A program made the translations under genes and the position numbers. Shown piece after piece: positions 7,273 through 16,865 of a stretch of DNA of 64,000 nt (its first letter is position 1; each line of letters starts with the position of its first letter). The notes under the pieces were generated by a model that saw only the letters and a program-made list of their open reading frames with translations, was not told the DNA's origin and did no database searches. The DNA comes from Parablautia muri (GTDB lineage Bacteria; Bacillota; Clostridia; Lachnospirales; Lachnospiraceae): the NCBI RefSeq assembly GCF_009917485.1, contig NZ_QZDT01000005.1, positions 114,290 to 178,289 of the forward strand, given 5' to 3'.

Positions 7273-9174
7273 TTAATGCTTGGAAGGATTCGCATTGCTT
7301 GCCACAATTTTCACCCTGCTCCACATATTGCTGATTTCCTTTCTGGTTTTCTCGTTATAAACAAACACCTCGTCAAATTCGCAATCCGTTCTGGGAATAT
7401 AAGCGCTGATTCCCTCAAAATCACCCCCTGGGCCGGAAAGCACGTCCATAACCTCCTGGTTGGCCGAAGTATAGCCCACATAGCTGGAGTTATCATAAGC
7501 CCCCTCATAATCGCTGGCAAAATTAATAAACGCATGGGCCAGCTCAGGATTTTTCGCATTTTTAGGAATCACCATGGCATCGGACCATAAATTGGTCCCT
7601 GTTTTGGGAAGGTAGAAGCCCATGTTCTCATTTTCGGCCATAACATAGGCCGCATCACCAGAATACATAAGCCCTAGCGCCCTTCTTCCCTGGGCCATAT
7701 TATCGATAATTTCATCAGTGACAATTTCAGGCTCCATGGTCTCAACGCATCTTACCAGCCATTCATATGCCTCGTCCAGCTCCTTAGCATCTTCTGTGTT
7801 CATAGAATATCCCAAAGCCTTAAGGGCCATCATAAAGCTGTCCCGTTCGGAATCATATAAATAAATATCCCCCTGGTACTTTTCGTTCAAAAAGATATTG
7901 AATCCCTCCTGCTCAAGACTCTCTACATCTACCTTATTTTTGTCATATACAATCCCCACCGTTCCCCAGAAATATGGAATAGAGTACGCATTTTCCGGGT
8001 CATAGGAAAGCCCCTTCACCGCATCCGTCAATTTATCCATACAGGTCAGCTTTGTATGGTCTAATTTCTGCAAATATTCCTCCAAAATCAGCCTCTGAAT
8101 CATATAATCGCTTGGCACAAGGATATCATAAGACTCTCCGTTTGCCACCTTGATATACATCTGCTCGTTTGAATCATAATTCTCCAGAATGACTTTCGCG
8201 CCGGTATCTTCCTCAAAATCGCCTATAATGTTCTCTCCGGTGTACTCGCCCCAATTATAAATATGCAGTATTTCCCCCTCAAAGGGCCTTTTCTCCTGCA
8301 TATCGCCAAACCGGACAAAAACGATACATCCTGCCGCACAGACAGCTGCCAGTGCGGCGGGAAGTAAAATTTTCTTTCTCTCTTTCTCCCTTTTCTGCCT
8401 TTTGGCAGCAAAGAGGGGCCCTACGTTAATGATCAAAAGCACAATGGTGATTATGCCTATCATCAAAGTAGACGCCGCATTGATGCTGGGGTTTATCCGT
8501 CTGCTCATGGTGTAAACCATAATACTTAAGTTTTTTACCCCGCCTCCTGTAACAAAGTAGGAAATAATAAAGTCATCCACCGACATTGTAAAGGCAATCA
8601 GCCCTCCTGATACAATTCCCGGCATAATCTGAGGGATGATGACCTTCATAAGAGCCTGCCAGGGAGTGGCTCCCAAATCCATAGCCGCATCCGCAAGGTC
8701 AGGGTCTAAAGAACGTATCTTTGGCATAACGGAAAGAATGACATAGGGAATGCAGAAGGCAATATGGGCAAGCAGCATGGTGATATATCCCTTTTCCACC
8801 CGAAAGGTAATAAATAACAGCATAAGCCCTATGGCCGTCACAATTTCCGGATTCATCATAGGCAGATTGTCCACCTGCTCCATCAAATCCCGGATAAGCT
8901 TTTTGGATTTGCTAAGCCCTATGGCCGTAAACGTGCCCACCACAGTAGAAATGAAGGAGGCGATAACCGCAACACTGAACGTGGTATAGAGCGCCTCCAG
9001 CATCCCCCCTGTTTCCAGCATATGCTGATACCAGCGGAGTGATAAACCTGTAAAGACGGTCAGAGATTTTCCCTCATTAAATGAAAATACAATCATATAA
9101 ATAATCGGAAGGTAGAAAAAGACAATCATCAAAGCCATCAACGCTTTTAAAACCGGACGTTTTCTTTTTTTCAT
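7273..9174 (-). CDS. potCD: PotC-PotD fusion: polyamine ABC permease plus substrate-binding domain
   Basis: A 633-residue fusion of the spermidine/putrescine permease PotC (about residues 1-260) and the binding protein PotD (about 290-633). The permease half has six hydrophobic segments and the EAA loop (DAAMDLGATPWQALMKVIIP). The linker is basic and followed by another membrane helix (KKILLPAALAAVCAAGCIVF), which tethers the binding domain outside the cell in place of a signal peptide. The PotD half opens with LHIYNWGEYTGENIIGDFEE, the usual start of mature PotD, and includes YDILVPSDYMIQRL and IPYFWGTVGIVYDKN. PotCD fusions are known in Firmicutes. The gene starts 5 nt after potB and is the last of the operon. 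Confidence 0.95.
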   Translation of the reverse strand: MKKRKRPVLKALMALMIVFFYLPIIYMIVFSFNEGKSLTVFTGLSLRWYQHMLETGGMLEALYTTFSVAVIASFISTVVGTFTAIGLSKSKKLIRDLMEQVDNLPMMNPEIVTAIGLMLLFITFRVEKGYITMLLAHIAFCIPYVILSVMPKIRSLDPDLADAAMDLGATPWQALMKVIIPQIMPGIVSGGLIAFTMSVDDFIISYFVTGGGVKNLSIMVYTMSRRINPSINAASTLMIGIITIVLLIINVGPLFAAKRQKREKERKKILLPAALAAVCAAGCIVFVRFGDMQEKRPFEGEILHIYNWGEYTGENIIGDFEEDTGAKVILENYDSNEQMYIKVANGESYDILVPSDYMIQRLILEEYLQKLDHTKLTCMDKLTDAVKGLSYDPENAYSIPYFWGTVGIVYDKNKVDVESLEQEGFNIFLNEKYQGDIYLYDSERDSFMMALKALGYSMNTEDAKELDEAYEWLVRCVETMEPEIVTDEIIDNMAQGRRALGLMYSGDAAYVMAENENMGFYLPKTGTNLWSDAMVIPKNAKNPELAHAFINFASDYEGAYDNSSYVGYTSANQEVMDVLSGPGGDFEGISAYIPRTDCEFDEVFVYNEKTRKEISNMWSRVKIVASNANPSKH

Positions 9175-9179
9175 GACAG

Positions 9180-10019
9180 CTATGCCTCCTCCTTTCCGCC
9201 CTGATTACGCGCCTCCGCCTTATGTACACACATCATAAGAAGCATCATAATCACCGCAATAATCATAGATATTGCACTGCCAAAATTCCATTCTCCTACG
9301 GTAATAAACTGATTTTCAATTACATTTCCAATCAAAAAATATTTGCCTCCCCCTAAGAGCTTGGGGATGAAAAAAGAACTGACCGCAGGCAAAAACACCA
9401 GCGTAATTCCATTGACGACGCCCGGAATCGAAAGGGGCAGCGTAACCCGCCCAAAAGCCTGTATGGAATCCGCCCCCAAATCGGCAGCCGCCTCCAAAAG
9501 GGAATCATCCATTTTGCAAAGAGTTGTATTGATCTGCAAAATCATAAACGGAATAAAGTTATACACCATCCCTAAAAGCACCGCCCCTTCGGTGTATAAA
9601 AGTTCCGTATTTCCCAATCCCAACATCTTAAGAAGCCGCTGTATAAGTCCGTCCTGGCTTAAAAGTCCAATCCATGCATAAGTTCTCACCAGCATATTGA
9701 TCCACATAGGCATGGTGATACAAAATACCAGAATATTCTGTACCCGCTCCTGACAATGTGAAATATAATACGCCACCGGATATCCTATCAACAGACAGAT
9801 AATTGTGGTTTTAAAGGCGATCCAAAGAGAACGCCAAAGAATAATCAAAAAATCCGCATCGGTAAAAAATTTAACATAGTGTTCCAATGTAACGGAAAAA
9901 GAAATAATACTGTTTCCCGGCTGGGTAACCGAATAAAATGCAATCAAAGCCATAGGCAGCACCAGCATCAGTATGGACCAGACAATATAGGGAATTGCCA
10001 TCTGTGAAAATTTTTTCAT
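9180..10019 (-). CDS. potB: Spermidine/putrescine ABC transporter permease PotB
   Basis: A 279-residue inner-membrane permease with six hydrophobic segments and the EAA loop (LLEAAADLGADSIQAFGRVTLP) that contacts the ATPase PotA. Start ATG 10019 (MKKFSQMAIPYIVW) is chosen because GGAGG lies just upstream. The longer frame beginning at 10067 is only the translation of the dispersed intergenic repeat (it gives GYWQEW). It lies between potA and the potCD fusion and would form the membrane channel with the PotC half of the fusion. Confidence 0.95.
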   Translation of the reverse strand: MKKFSQMAIPYIVWSILMLVLPMALIAFYSVTQPGNSIISFSVTLEHYVKFFTDADFLIILWRSLWIAFKTTIICLLIGYPVAYYISHCQERVQNILVFCITMPMWINMLVRTYAWIGLLSQDGLIQRLLKMLGLGNTELLYTEGAVLLGMVYNFIPFMILQINTTLCKMDDSLLEAAADLGADSIQAFGRVTLPLSIPGVVNGITLVFLPAVSSFFIPKLLGGGKYFLIGNVIENQFITVGEWNFGSAISMIIAVIMMLLMMCVHKAEARNQGGKEEA

Positions 10020-10020
10020 T

Positions 10021-10107
10021 CTACCCCTCCATTCTTGCCAATACCCCGCAAATTTGGGCGCAAGCACAAATTTGTTGATTGAAAAATCTCTGATTTTTCA
10101 ATCTAAC
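10021..10107 (-). repeat. dispersed two-hairpin intergenic element, copy 1 (before potB)
   Basis: In minus-strand sense this has a perfect 12-bp stem (10077-10088 with 10092-10103, 3-nt loop). A segment with two CAAATTTG palindromes follows, and then GGCAAGAATGGAGG directly before the potB start. Related copies lie at 19561, 51396, 51483, 54790 and 59090. The stem sequence differs between copies but stays complementary. Further upstream (10108-10190) the sequence also resembles 59160-59225, so the element may be longer here. It lies inside the pot operon, so it is transcribed. Confidence 0.75.
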
Positions 10108-10194
10108 CTCCATGCTTCCTCTTTGCAGAATCATAAATCCGGATAAAAAACACCCGCCTTTTCAGCCGTTTCCAGGCATTTTTTGCCTAAAAAC

Positions 10195-11772
10195 TTAATA
10201 CACCATCCTAGACATTACATGAATGTCTTCCGGGAAGAAGGTCAGTCCAACCTCCTGCCCCTCTTTAATATAGTCTGTGGTGTGGATTTTAAATTCCCGC
10301 CCCATTGTGGAAAAGGTGATCCGGTAGACTCCCTCCGCCACATTTTCAGGTTCAAAATCATAGTCCACACTGATATCCACACTTTGGCTCTCATCGCTTA
10401 ATTTCCATGCCTGGGCGCTGGCCCAGGTTTTCATATCCGTATCCAGGGCCTGGGACTCCCTGATTTCCTCCGCCGTAGTCTGGAAGTTGAACGCCATAAC
10501 CGCTTCGTTTGCTTTTTCATTGCTCACAAAGGGCTGATTGACCACGAAAATCGTCCGCTCGATACTGGTTCCGTTAGAAGTGGAAAATAAAACCGGATAC
10601 TGGCCTTCTTCCTCTCTTACGTCAAATTCAATTCTGGAAATAGATATGTAGTCGTCCGTCTCAGGATTCCATGCCTGGGCGTTGGAGCGGGCCACCACTT
10701 CCTTATCGTCCAAGCTTTTTACATCCTCCAAATCCACGTAGAAATTGGTTGCACTGATTTTTTCTTTTCCATCCTCGCTGACCGCATCATGGCTGCGGAT
10801 CACCTGCATATTGACGGTTACCTGGGTACCGGGTATGGTTTCCACCATAACCTCATAATGCACACCCTTAAACAGAACACTGCGCACCTCTCCGGTCATC
10901 TTCCCCTTTTCTTTCCCCACAATATCAATATCCTCCGGACGGATTACCACATCCACCTGTTCCCTTTTCTTGAAGCCAAAATCCACGCAGTCAAACACAA
11001 GGTCGTCAAACCAAACCTTGTAGTCTTCCAGCATCACCCCCGAAATAATATTACTCTCGCCGATAAAATTCGCCACATAACGGTTCGCCGGCTCATTATA
11101 AATCTCCTGGGGGGTACCCACCTGCTGGATTTCCCCGTTCTTCATCACCACAATTTTATCCGACATCGTCAGCGCTTCTTCCTGGTCATGGGTTACAAAA
11201 ATAAACGTGATGCCCACCTCCTGCTGAATACGCTTAAGCTCATACTGCATCTCCTGGCGCAGTTTAAGGTCAAGAGCGGCAAGGGGTTCATCCAGTAGTA
11301 AAACCTTAGGCTCATTTACAAGAGCCCTGGCGATGGCAACCCTCTGCTGCTGTCCCCCGGATAATAACGTGATATTCTTCCCTTCAAACCCCTCAAGGCC
11401 AATCAGCTTCAGCATTTTCATAACCTTCTGGTCAATCACATCCTTGCTGATTTTATTGATTTTAAGCCCAAAAGCAATATTTTCATATACATTCAAATGG
11501 GGAAACAATGCATATTTTTGGAACACTGTATTTAACTCTCGCTTGTAAGGAGGCTTATGATTGATTTCCTCCCCCTTAAAAATAATCTTTCCCTCATCCG
11601 CATCTATAAAACCGCCCAGAATCCTAAGCAGCGTTGTCTTCCCACAGCCGCTTGGGCCAAGAAGTGTAACAAATTCATTCTCATATATATCAAGATTTAC
11701 TCCCTTTAATACAATCTGACCGTCAAAGCTTTTCACGATATTCCGAAACTCAATCAACTTCTTTTCTTCCAT
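10195..11772 (-). CDS. potA: Spermidine/putrescine ABC transporter ATPase PotA with extended C-terminus
   Basis: The cytoplasmic ATPase that powers polyamine import. Walker [10 protein letters not shown] (about residues 39-47), Q-loop, [15 protein letters not shown] and Walker [13 protein letters not shown] are intact. At 525 residues it is much longer than a normal PotA (about 350-380). After the first TOBE segment (about 290-330) there are two related inserts of about 75 residues. Each starts with AQAW ([15 protein letters not shown] and [16 protein letters not shown]) and continues with Ig-like strands. The last TOBE strand ([14 protein letters not shown]) follows. ATG 11772 is chosen because AGGAG lies 9 nt upstream; GTG 11778 is possible. 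It is first in the operon potA-potB-potCD. Confidence 0.93.
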   Translation of the reverse strand: MEEKKLIEFRNIVKSFDGQIVLKGVNLDIYENEFVTLLGPSGCGKTTLLRILGGFIDADEGKIIFKGEEINHKPPYKRELNTVFQKYALFPHLNVYENIAFGLKINKISKDVIDQKVMKMLKLIGLEGFEGKNITLLSGGQQQRVAIARALVNEPKVLLLDEPLAALDLKLRQEMQYELKRIQQEVGITFIFVTHDQEEALTMSDKIVVMKNGEIQQVGTPQEIYNEPANRYVANFIGESNIISGVMLEDYKVWFDDLVFDCVDFGFKKREQVDVVIRPEDIDIVGKEKGKMTGEVRSVLFKGVHYEVMVETIPGTQVTVNMQVIRSHDAVSEDGKEKISATNFYVDLEDVKSLDDKEVVARSNAQAWNPETDDYISISRIEFDVREEEGQYPVLFSTSNGTSIERTIFVVNQPFVSNEKANEAVMAFNFQTTAEEIRESQALDTDMKTWASAQAWKLSDESQSVDISVDYDFEPENVAEGVYRITFSTMGREFKIHTTDYIKEGQEVGLTFFPEDIHVMSRMVY

Positions 11773-11933
11773 TATCACCTTCTCCTCTAAAGCACGCTCA
11801 TTCCCTGAGCATTTAAAGCCATTATATCTATGTTCCGGCTAAACCGCAATCGGAAATATATAGATTTCCAAATATTGATGATTCATAATTATATACAGAC
11901 TTCCGAATAATTACAATGTCAATGTATTTTAAA

Positions 11934-12012
11934 AAGACGGTATAACCCTTATCATTCGGGCTATACCGTCTTATATTGAAACGATTTTCCCATAGGGAAA
12001 ACCTAAACGTTT
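11934..12012 (-). terminator. terminator of the fucoside operon (two hairpins)
   Basis: On the minus strand AAGACGGTATA (11972-11962) pairs with TATACCGTCTT (11944-11934), with further GCCC/GGGT pairing inside the loop, followed by TTTTT. A second hairpin just upstream (TTTTCCC/GGGAAAA, 11979-12012) follows the fucI stop by about 30 nt. The rest of the 264-nt gap to potA shows no clear promoter. Confidence 0.8.
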
Positions 12013-12042
12013 ATAAGGTCTTTTCTTGATTGGTACAAGCTT

Positions 12043-13812
12043 TTATCTGTATAAGGGGCCAAAAGCTCTGCATGCCTCCCGATCAGCAGATTCTAAATCG
12101 TTTGTTCCAAATGAAGACCATACATGGGGACGGAAAATCTTTTCTTCTTCTATGTTGTGCATGGTTACCGGAATGCGGAGCATGGAAGAAAGGGTGATAA
12201 GGTCAGCTCCTACATGTCCATGTATAAAAGCGCCATGGTTGGCTCCCCAGTTTGCCATTACGCTGTAAACATCCCGGAACGCCTTGCTTCCATTGGTTCT
12301 TGGTACGAACCAGGTGGTGGGCCAGGTGGGATCTGTGCGGATGTCAATTTTATCGTGTACTTCCTCTGGCAGTACTACGCTCCATCCTTCCGCAATCTGC
12401 ATCACAGGGCCGATTCCATCCACCAGATTCATTCTCACCATAGTAAGCGGCATCTCGGCATCCGTTTTAAAATGGGACGAATACCCGCCCCCTCTGAACT
12501 GGCACAGCTCCGCAGGACACCAGTCTGTGGCTTCAAGGCACGCTTTTATGTCCGCATCCTTCATCTCCCACCAGGGCTTCATCACCCCTGCTCCTGCTTC
12601 ATTCGTTGCTTTTCCAGTTGCATCCAGGCAAGTGGAGCCGGAATTGATTAAATGTATCAATCCTTTCGCAGCTTTTCCGACAGGTTCCCAACCGCTCACC
12701 CTCTTTATGGCCTCTGGGCTCCAAAAGCATCTCACATCCGAAAATCCGCTTGCTTTTCCGGTCAACAGATTGCCAAAAAGCATGGAAAGACCATTTAAAT
12801 TATCATTTTCCGTTGCAAAAATAAGGGGCTGGCGTTTTCCATTCCAGTCAAAGGATGAATTCAGTATCGCCTCAGTAAAATCTGCATTGGGCTTATAGTC
12901 TGTCCACATACGCTGTCCCTGAAAACCGCCAAAGATGCCGTTTCTTCCAAGGGCTTCCTCTGTAAAGCCCAGTTCTGCCAGCCTTTCATTTCCAAGCATT
13001 ACATCGCGGACAATCATGGTCATCTTTACCACAAATTCCCATTCCTCATCCTTCTGCTGCCTGCTGTGGGCCCTCTGCTCCGGATTGGGGTCATAGCCCT
13101 CCTTACAATTCTTGCGAGCCCAGGCAAGCGCATCTTTAAACTCCTCCTTATCATAAATTTCCAGTTCCATACGGCGCAGAATTTCTGTCATATCCACCCA
13201 TTCAGAGCGCATCCCAAGATACTGTGCATAGAAGGACGGATCTAAAAAGGAACCCATAATCCCCATGGAGACCGCGCCAAATCCCACATAAGACTTATTC
13301 TGCATCTGGCCTACCGCTGTTGCACATCTGGCAAACCGCAGTATTTTTTCCTGTACATCATTGGGAATTTCCTGCTCCTCCATATCCTGTACATCTCTGC
13401 CATAAATAGAAAAGCAGGGCCTGCGCATCTGATTATGCGCTGCCATGGCGGAAGCTAAATACACGGCTCCCGGACGCTCTGTTCCGTTAAATCCCCAAAT
13501 TGCCTTAATGGTAAGGGGATTCATATCAATGGTCTCAAGAGGATAACACCAGCTTGGTGTCACACTTAAGGTGGCTGTTACGTGTTCTCCAAAAAACTCT
13601 GCCTCACACCTTGCCGCCTCCTCTCCCCCTGCAATACTTCCGGAAAAAATCACAACACGGACAGGAGTGCCGTCTGCATAAAATACATTCTCCTGAATCA
13701 GCTTCTTTGCTGACTCTGCCATCTCCCTAACCTTTCCTTCTAATGCATCTCGAATACCAAGTCTTCTGGAATCCACGATAGGCCGTATTCCTATTGCCGG
13801 ATAATTCTTCAT
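12043..13812 (-). CDS. fucI: L-fucose isomerase
   Basis: A 589-residue Mn2+-dependent ketol isomerase converting L-fucose to L-fuculose (also D-arabinose to D-ribulose). The length matches FucI (about 590). N-terminal sequence YPAIGIRPIVDSRRLGIRDA, the LSVTPSWCYPLETIDM segment and SYVGFGAVSMGIMGS are characteristic. Candidate metal ligands lie in FATENDNLNGLSM (Glu, Asp) and in NHGAFIHGHVGAD (His). The Shine-Dalgarno site is AATGGAGG, about 5 nt before the ATG. Last gene of the operon. No fuculokinase or fuculose-phosphate aldolase gene is nearby, which is unusual for a fucose operon. Confidence 0.96.
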   Translation of the reverse strand: MKNYPAIGIRPIVDSRRLGIRDALEGKVREMAESAKKLIQENVFYADGTPVRVVIFSGSIAGGEEAARCEAEFFGEHVTATLSVTPSWCYPLETIDMNPLTIKAIWGFNGTERPGAVYLASAMAAHNQMRRPCFSIYGRDVQDMEEQEIPNDVQEKILRFARCATAVGQMQNKSYVGFGAVSMGIMGSFLDPSFYAQYLGMRSEWVDMTEILRRMELEIYDKEEFKDALAWARKNCKEGYDPNPEQRAHSRQQKDEEWEFVVKMTMIVRDVMLGNERLAELGFTEEALGRNGIFGGFQGQRMWTDYKPNADFTEAILNSSFDWNGKRQPLIFATENDNLNGLSMLFGNLLTGKASGFSDVRCFWSPEAIKRVSGWEPVGKAAKGLIHLINSGSTCLDATGKATNEAGAGVMKPWWEMKDADIKACLEATDWCPAELCQFRGGGYSSHFKTDAEMPLTMVRMNLVDGIGPVMQIAEGWSVVLPEEVHDKIDIRTDPTWPTTWFVPRTNGSKAFRDVYSVMANWGANHGAFIHGHVGADLITLSSMLRIPVTMHNIEEEKIFRPHVWSSFGTNDLESADREACRAFGPLYR

Positions 13813-13837
13813 ATTTCCTCCATTCCCTTAGAGCATT

Positions 13838-14749
13838 TTATTCTAAGAAAGATCTAAGCACGCTCCTGTTATCAGAATTAGGGCCGCCAAATACATAGCG
13901 CAGATAATTCACTGAATTTCTTGCATCCTCATCAAGCTGCGCGATAGATGCGCCGCGGCTTAAATCACGCCACACCTTAATATCGCTTCCTACGCCGCCT
14001 CCACTTCTAACAAAGGGCTCCATCACAATGTTTTTCTCATATCCAATTGCACGCAGTGCCATGCCAATTTCATACCATGGGAAGCCTCCTTTACCTGGCA
14101 GCCGTCTGTTATTTTCTCCCACATGGAAATGCCCCAGCTTTTCTCCTGCCAGTAAAATTGCCTCCACCATGCTATCCTCCTCAATATTCATATGGAAGGT
14201 ATCCAGCATAATCTTTACTGCATCCACATCTACTTCTTCTACAAATTTCCTGCATTCCTCACAGGTATTGAGCAGATATCCTTCAAACCGGTTCAGTACC
14301 TCTAAGCAGTAATCTACGCCGCACTCACCCGCAATCTTTCCGACCTTTCGCACGTTTTCCACGCTTCTTGCCCAGTCTCCCGCCTTGTCAATAGGCTTCG
14401 TATAATCAACCGGCCAGTAGGAATAAACGCCGCCCCCCAGGGTGTGAATGTCAAGCATCTCAAGCTTCCTTAAGATATCTGTGTAAAAAGCGATTGCATT
14501 CTTTATCACATCCGGTTCCTGACTTGCAAGGTTCTCATTTGCAGCAGGCCCATAACCAGCCGTCAAAATGATTCCCGCATCCTCCGCTCTTTTCTTTATT
14601 TCCGATAATTCTTCTTTGCCTGCTTTCTTTAACATGGCGCAGGAAATTTCCAGAACATCAAACCCCAACTTCTTTACCTTTTCAATATACTGCTTCTGGT
14701 CAACATCCCATTCCTGCTCCCAATAAGCAAAATAAATCCCATACTTCAT
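13838..14749 (-). CDS. D-tagatose / D-allulose 3-epimerase family sugar epimerase
   Basis: A 303-residue TIM-barrel metalloenzyme of the ketose 3-epimerase family, close in style to the Clostridia D-psicose (allulose) 3-epimerases, which open with the same MKxGIYxAYWEQEW sequence. The four metal ligands are visible: Glu in CLEVLNRFE, Asp in IMLDTFHMNIEE, His in GHFHVGENNRR, Glu in IVMEPFVRSGG. These enzymes invert C3 of free ketoses. Placed next to fucI, the likely substrate is L-fuculose or another ketose made in this operon (inference). GGAGG precedes the ATG. The C-terminus has a slight extension (PNSDNRSVLRSFLE) beyond the family norm. Confidence 0.9.
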   Translation of the reverse strand: MKYGIYFAYWEQEWDVDQKQYIEKVKKLGFDVLEISCAMLKKAGKEELSEIKKRAEDAGIILTAGYGPAANENLASQEPDVIKNAIAFYTDILRKLEMLDIHTLGGGVYSYWPVDYTKPIDKAGDWARSVENVRKVGKIAGECGVDYCLEVLNRFEGYLLNTCEECRKFVEEVDVDAVKIMLDTFHMNIEEDSMVEAILLAGEKLGHFHVGENNRRLPGKGGFPWYEIGMALRAIGYEKNIVMEPFVRSGGGVGSDIKVWRDLSRGASIAQLDEDARNSVNYLRYVFGGPNSDNRSVLRSFLE

Positions 14750-14816
14750 AAAAAACCTCCATTCTGCTGCCTGCTGTAAAAATGATTCTTACAACAGGCT
14801 TTCTTCATTGATAAAT

Positions 14817-16865
14817 TTATGATTCTAAGCAAAGTATATGGAAGATTTCTAATTTAGGCAAATAGATTCTCAGCGTATCTCCCCCTGTTATTTCTGTCTT
14901 TAATTCCGTCCTTTCCGGAAGAAGATATGCCTTTTTATCTGCCTTTCCTTTGACATCAATGGTGATATCGTACATAGGGGCAACCGGAGATTCCTCCTGT
15001 TGATTGATTGCTGCAAAATAGTCTGTCCCATCCTTCTGCCATCCAATCACCTCCACAAATTTAGGCGCATTGGAAGTAAAGGATGCTTCCCCGCGCAAAA
15101 AATCAATCATACGGAAAAATACCTTCCGGCTCATATAAGGCCTTGACATTTCAACGGGCGCTGCCGTCCAGATTATCTTGCTTTTCCCTACATCCTTTAA
15201 AACCGCGCATGGGCTGTTGGTATAAATACCAGGCGGATTGGAATGAATCGCCGCAAATTCGCAGCGCCCTGTCATGGTATAAGGCAGGGTCTTTGTGGCA
15301 AGCACCGTAAGATTTTTGTCATCTACAATTTCCGCTTCCATCTGGTGCCCGTCTATGGTAAGCGGTACTAAATGTGAAAATCCCTCGAAGAACCTTTCTC
15401 CTTCTTTGGTAGGGCTCATATAAGTAAAGTTATGCTCAGTCCGTCCGCTCACCTTGATTCCAAGAAGCTTTTGCAACCTCTCATTTCCGACTGGTCCGCT
15501 AATAAGCAGATTACCTCCCTTTGCAAGGAAAGCCTCTATTTCATCCATCTCCTCCTCTCTGATATTCGCAACATGGGAAAGAACCAATACCTTTGCTTTT
15601 TCCTCTCTGATATTCTTCGTCCCGATTACCTCAAAGGGTACATTGTATTCCCGAAGGACAGAGGATGCCGCTACAGGCGCTTCCATATAATAAGCAGGGT
15701 GGAAACTCTTTTCCGTAACTTCTATTTCAGTTTCATTGGGATCATATTTGGCATGGGTAGCAAACCAGATTGCCGCATCATGGTATAAATCTCCACTGAC
15801 ATACTTTTCAAACCGCTTGGTATTTTCATAAATCCGTTTCATTAACCCGTGATAAACCTGGGGCACAATACTGCCATCCGGATTGATTGCATCCACAAGC
15901 AAGAAGGCTCCATTATGTACAAGCGCTGTGATCACGTGTAACAGCATTTCTTCTTCGGTCTTCGTTGTGGTATGGTATAATAATTCCGGGTCACACCTTG
16001 AGGTGTGATATACAAAAGGAAGATTTGGGGAAACATTTTTATAATATTTGTTGATAAATGTCTGCTGCAAAAATCCGCCATAATAATCGCCGCTGGCACA
16101 GTCAATGGCATCTAATAAAAGCTCTGAGTTAGCGGAAATCCAGGAAGCTGCTATGCTGGAAAACTGGTGCTCAATGGTTACGTGGGGTTTTATTTTCTTA
16201 ACGCATCCCGTTGCAAATCTGGCATAATCCGCCATCCACTCATCCCGTTTATAGACATATTCCAGCCAATCCGGATTCTTCCAGTCCATTACCCTTGGAA
16301 GCTCCTTGCCGGTCTCATCCATATACCTTTTCCGACAGCTGGGGCAATAGCATACTTCCGGGAAAAAAGTCATATCCAAAAACATGCCATCAAAGTCATA
16401 CAGCTCATTCATTTCCGTAAGGCAGGCTTTTACATACTCTCTGTAGCCTTCGTTATTGGGACATACAATACCATAACGGCCTGTTTTCATGTTTTCCTTT
16501 TCATGGTACTCCCGCATGCCTTTTCCCTCTGCGGTTATAATCCGCCATTCAGGATGATTCTCATAAGCCCAATTGTCAAAAATCTGGGTAAAATATGTCA
16601 CCACCGCAATCCCATTTTCATGACATTTTTGAACCATTGTCCCAAGGAAATCAAATCCCTTTAAACCCTTATGCATTCTTCCTACCTTTGTAGGGTAATA
16701 AGCCAGACCTGTATGTGGCCTTCCCTTTACCATGGCTGCCTGAATCCCCGCATCCTTTAAAGCCTCCACATACTCATCCACATTGAGACGACTTAAAAAT
16801 TCCGGATTCCAGTCATCAATGTGCATGTCCATCAGGTTTCGTCTGTAATTTCCCTCAATCCACAT
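14817..16865 (-). CDS. GHL6/GH151-like glycoside hydrolase, probable alpha-L-fucosidase
   Basis: A 682-residue cytoplasmic glycosidase with no signal peptide. The N-terminal TIM barrel (about residues 1-370) matches the GHL6 type: RNLMDMHIDDWNPEFLSRLN, FDFLGTMVQKCHENGIAVVTY, and DFDGMFLDMTFFPEVCYC with a paired CPSC. A beta-galactosidase trimerisation-like domain follows (about 385-560: VLREYNVPFEVIG, AKVLVLSHV, GGNLLISGP), and then a small beta domain. This layout is that of GH151 alpha-L-fucosidases as I remember them; the family call is not certain. Working with fucI and the sugar importer, it would cleave imported fucosides inside the cell. It overlaps the AraC gene by 11 nt and has AAGGAGG before the ATG. 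Confidence 0.75.
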   Translation of the reverse strand: MWIEGNYRRNLMDMHIDDWNPEFLSRLNVDEYVEALKDAGIQAAMVKGRPHTGLAYYPTKVGRMHKGLKGFDFLGTMVQKCHENGIAVVTYFTQIFDNWAYENHPEWRIITAEGKGMREYHEKENMKTGRYGIVCPNNEGYREYVKACLTEMNELYDFDGMFLDMTFFPEVCYCPSCRKRYMDETGKELPRVMDWKNPDWLEYVYKRDEWMADYARFATGCVKKIKPHVTIEHQFSSIAASWISANSELLLDAIDCASGDYYGGFLQQTFINKYYKNVSPNLPFVYHTSRCDPELLYHTTTKTEEEMLLHVITALVHNGAFLLVDAINPDGSIVPQVYHGLMKRIYENTKRFEKYVSGDLYHDAAIWFATHAKYDPNETEIEVTEKSFHPAYYMEAPVAASSVLREYNVPFEVIGTKNIREEKAKVLVLSHVANIREEEMDEIEAFLAKGGNLLISGPVGNERLQKLLGIKVSGRTEHNFTYMSPTKEGERFFEGFSHLVPLTIDGHQMEAEIVDDKNLTVLATKTLPYTMTGRCEFAAIHSNPPGIYTNSPCAVLKDVGKSKIIWTAAPVEMSRPYMSRKVFFRMIDFLRGEASFTSNAPKFVEVIGWQKDGTDYFAAINQQEESPVAPMYDITIDVKGKADKKAYLLPERTELKTEITGGDTLRIYLPKLEIFHILCLES

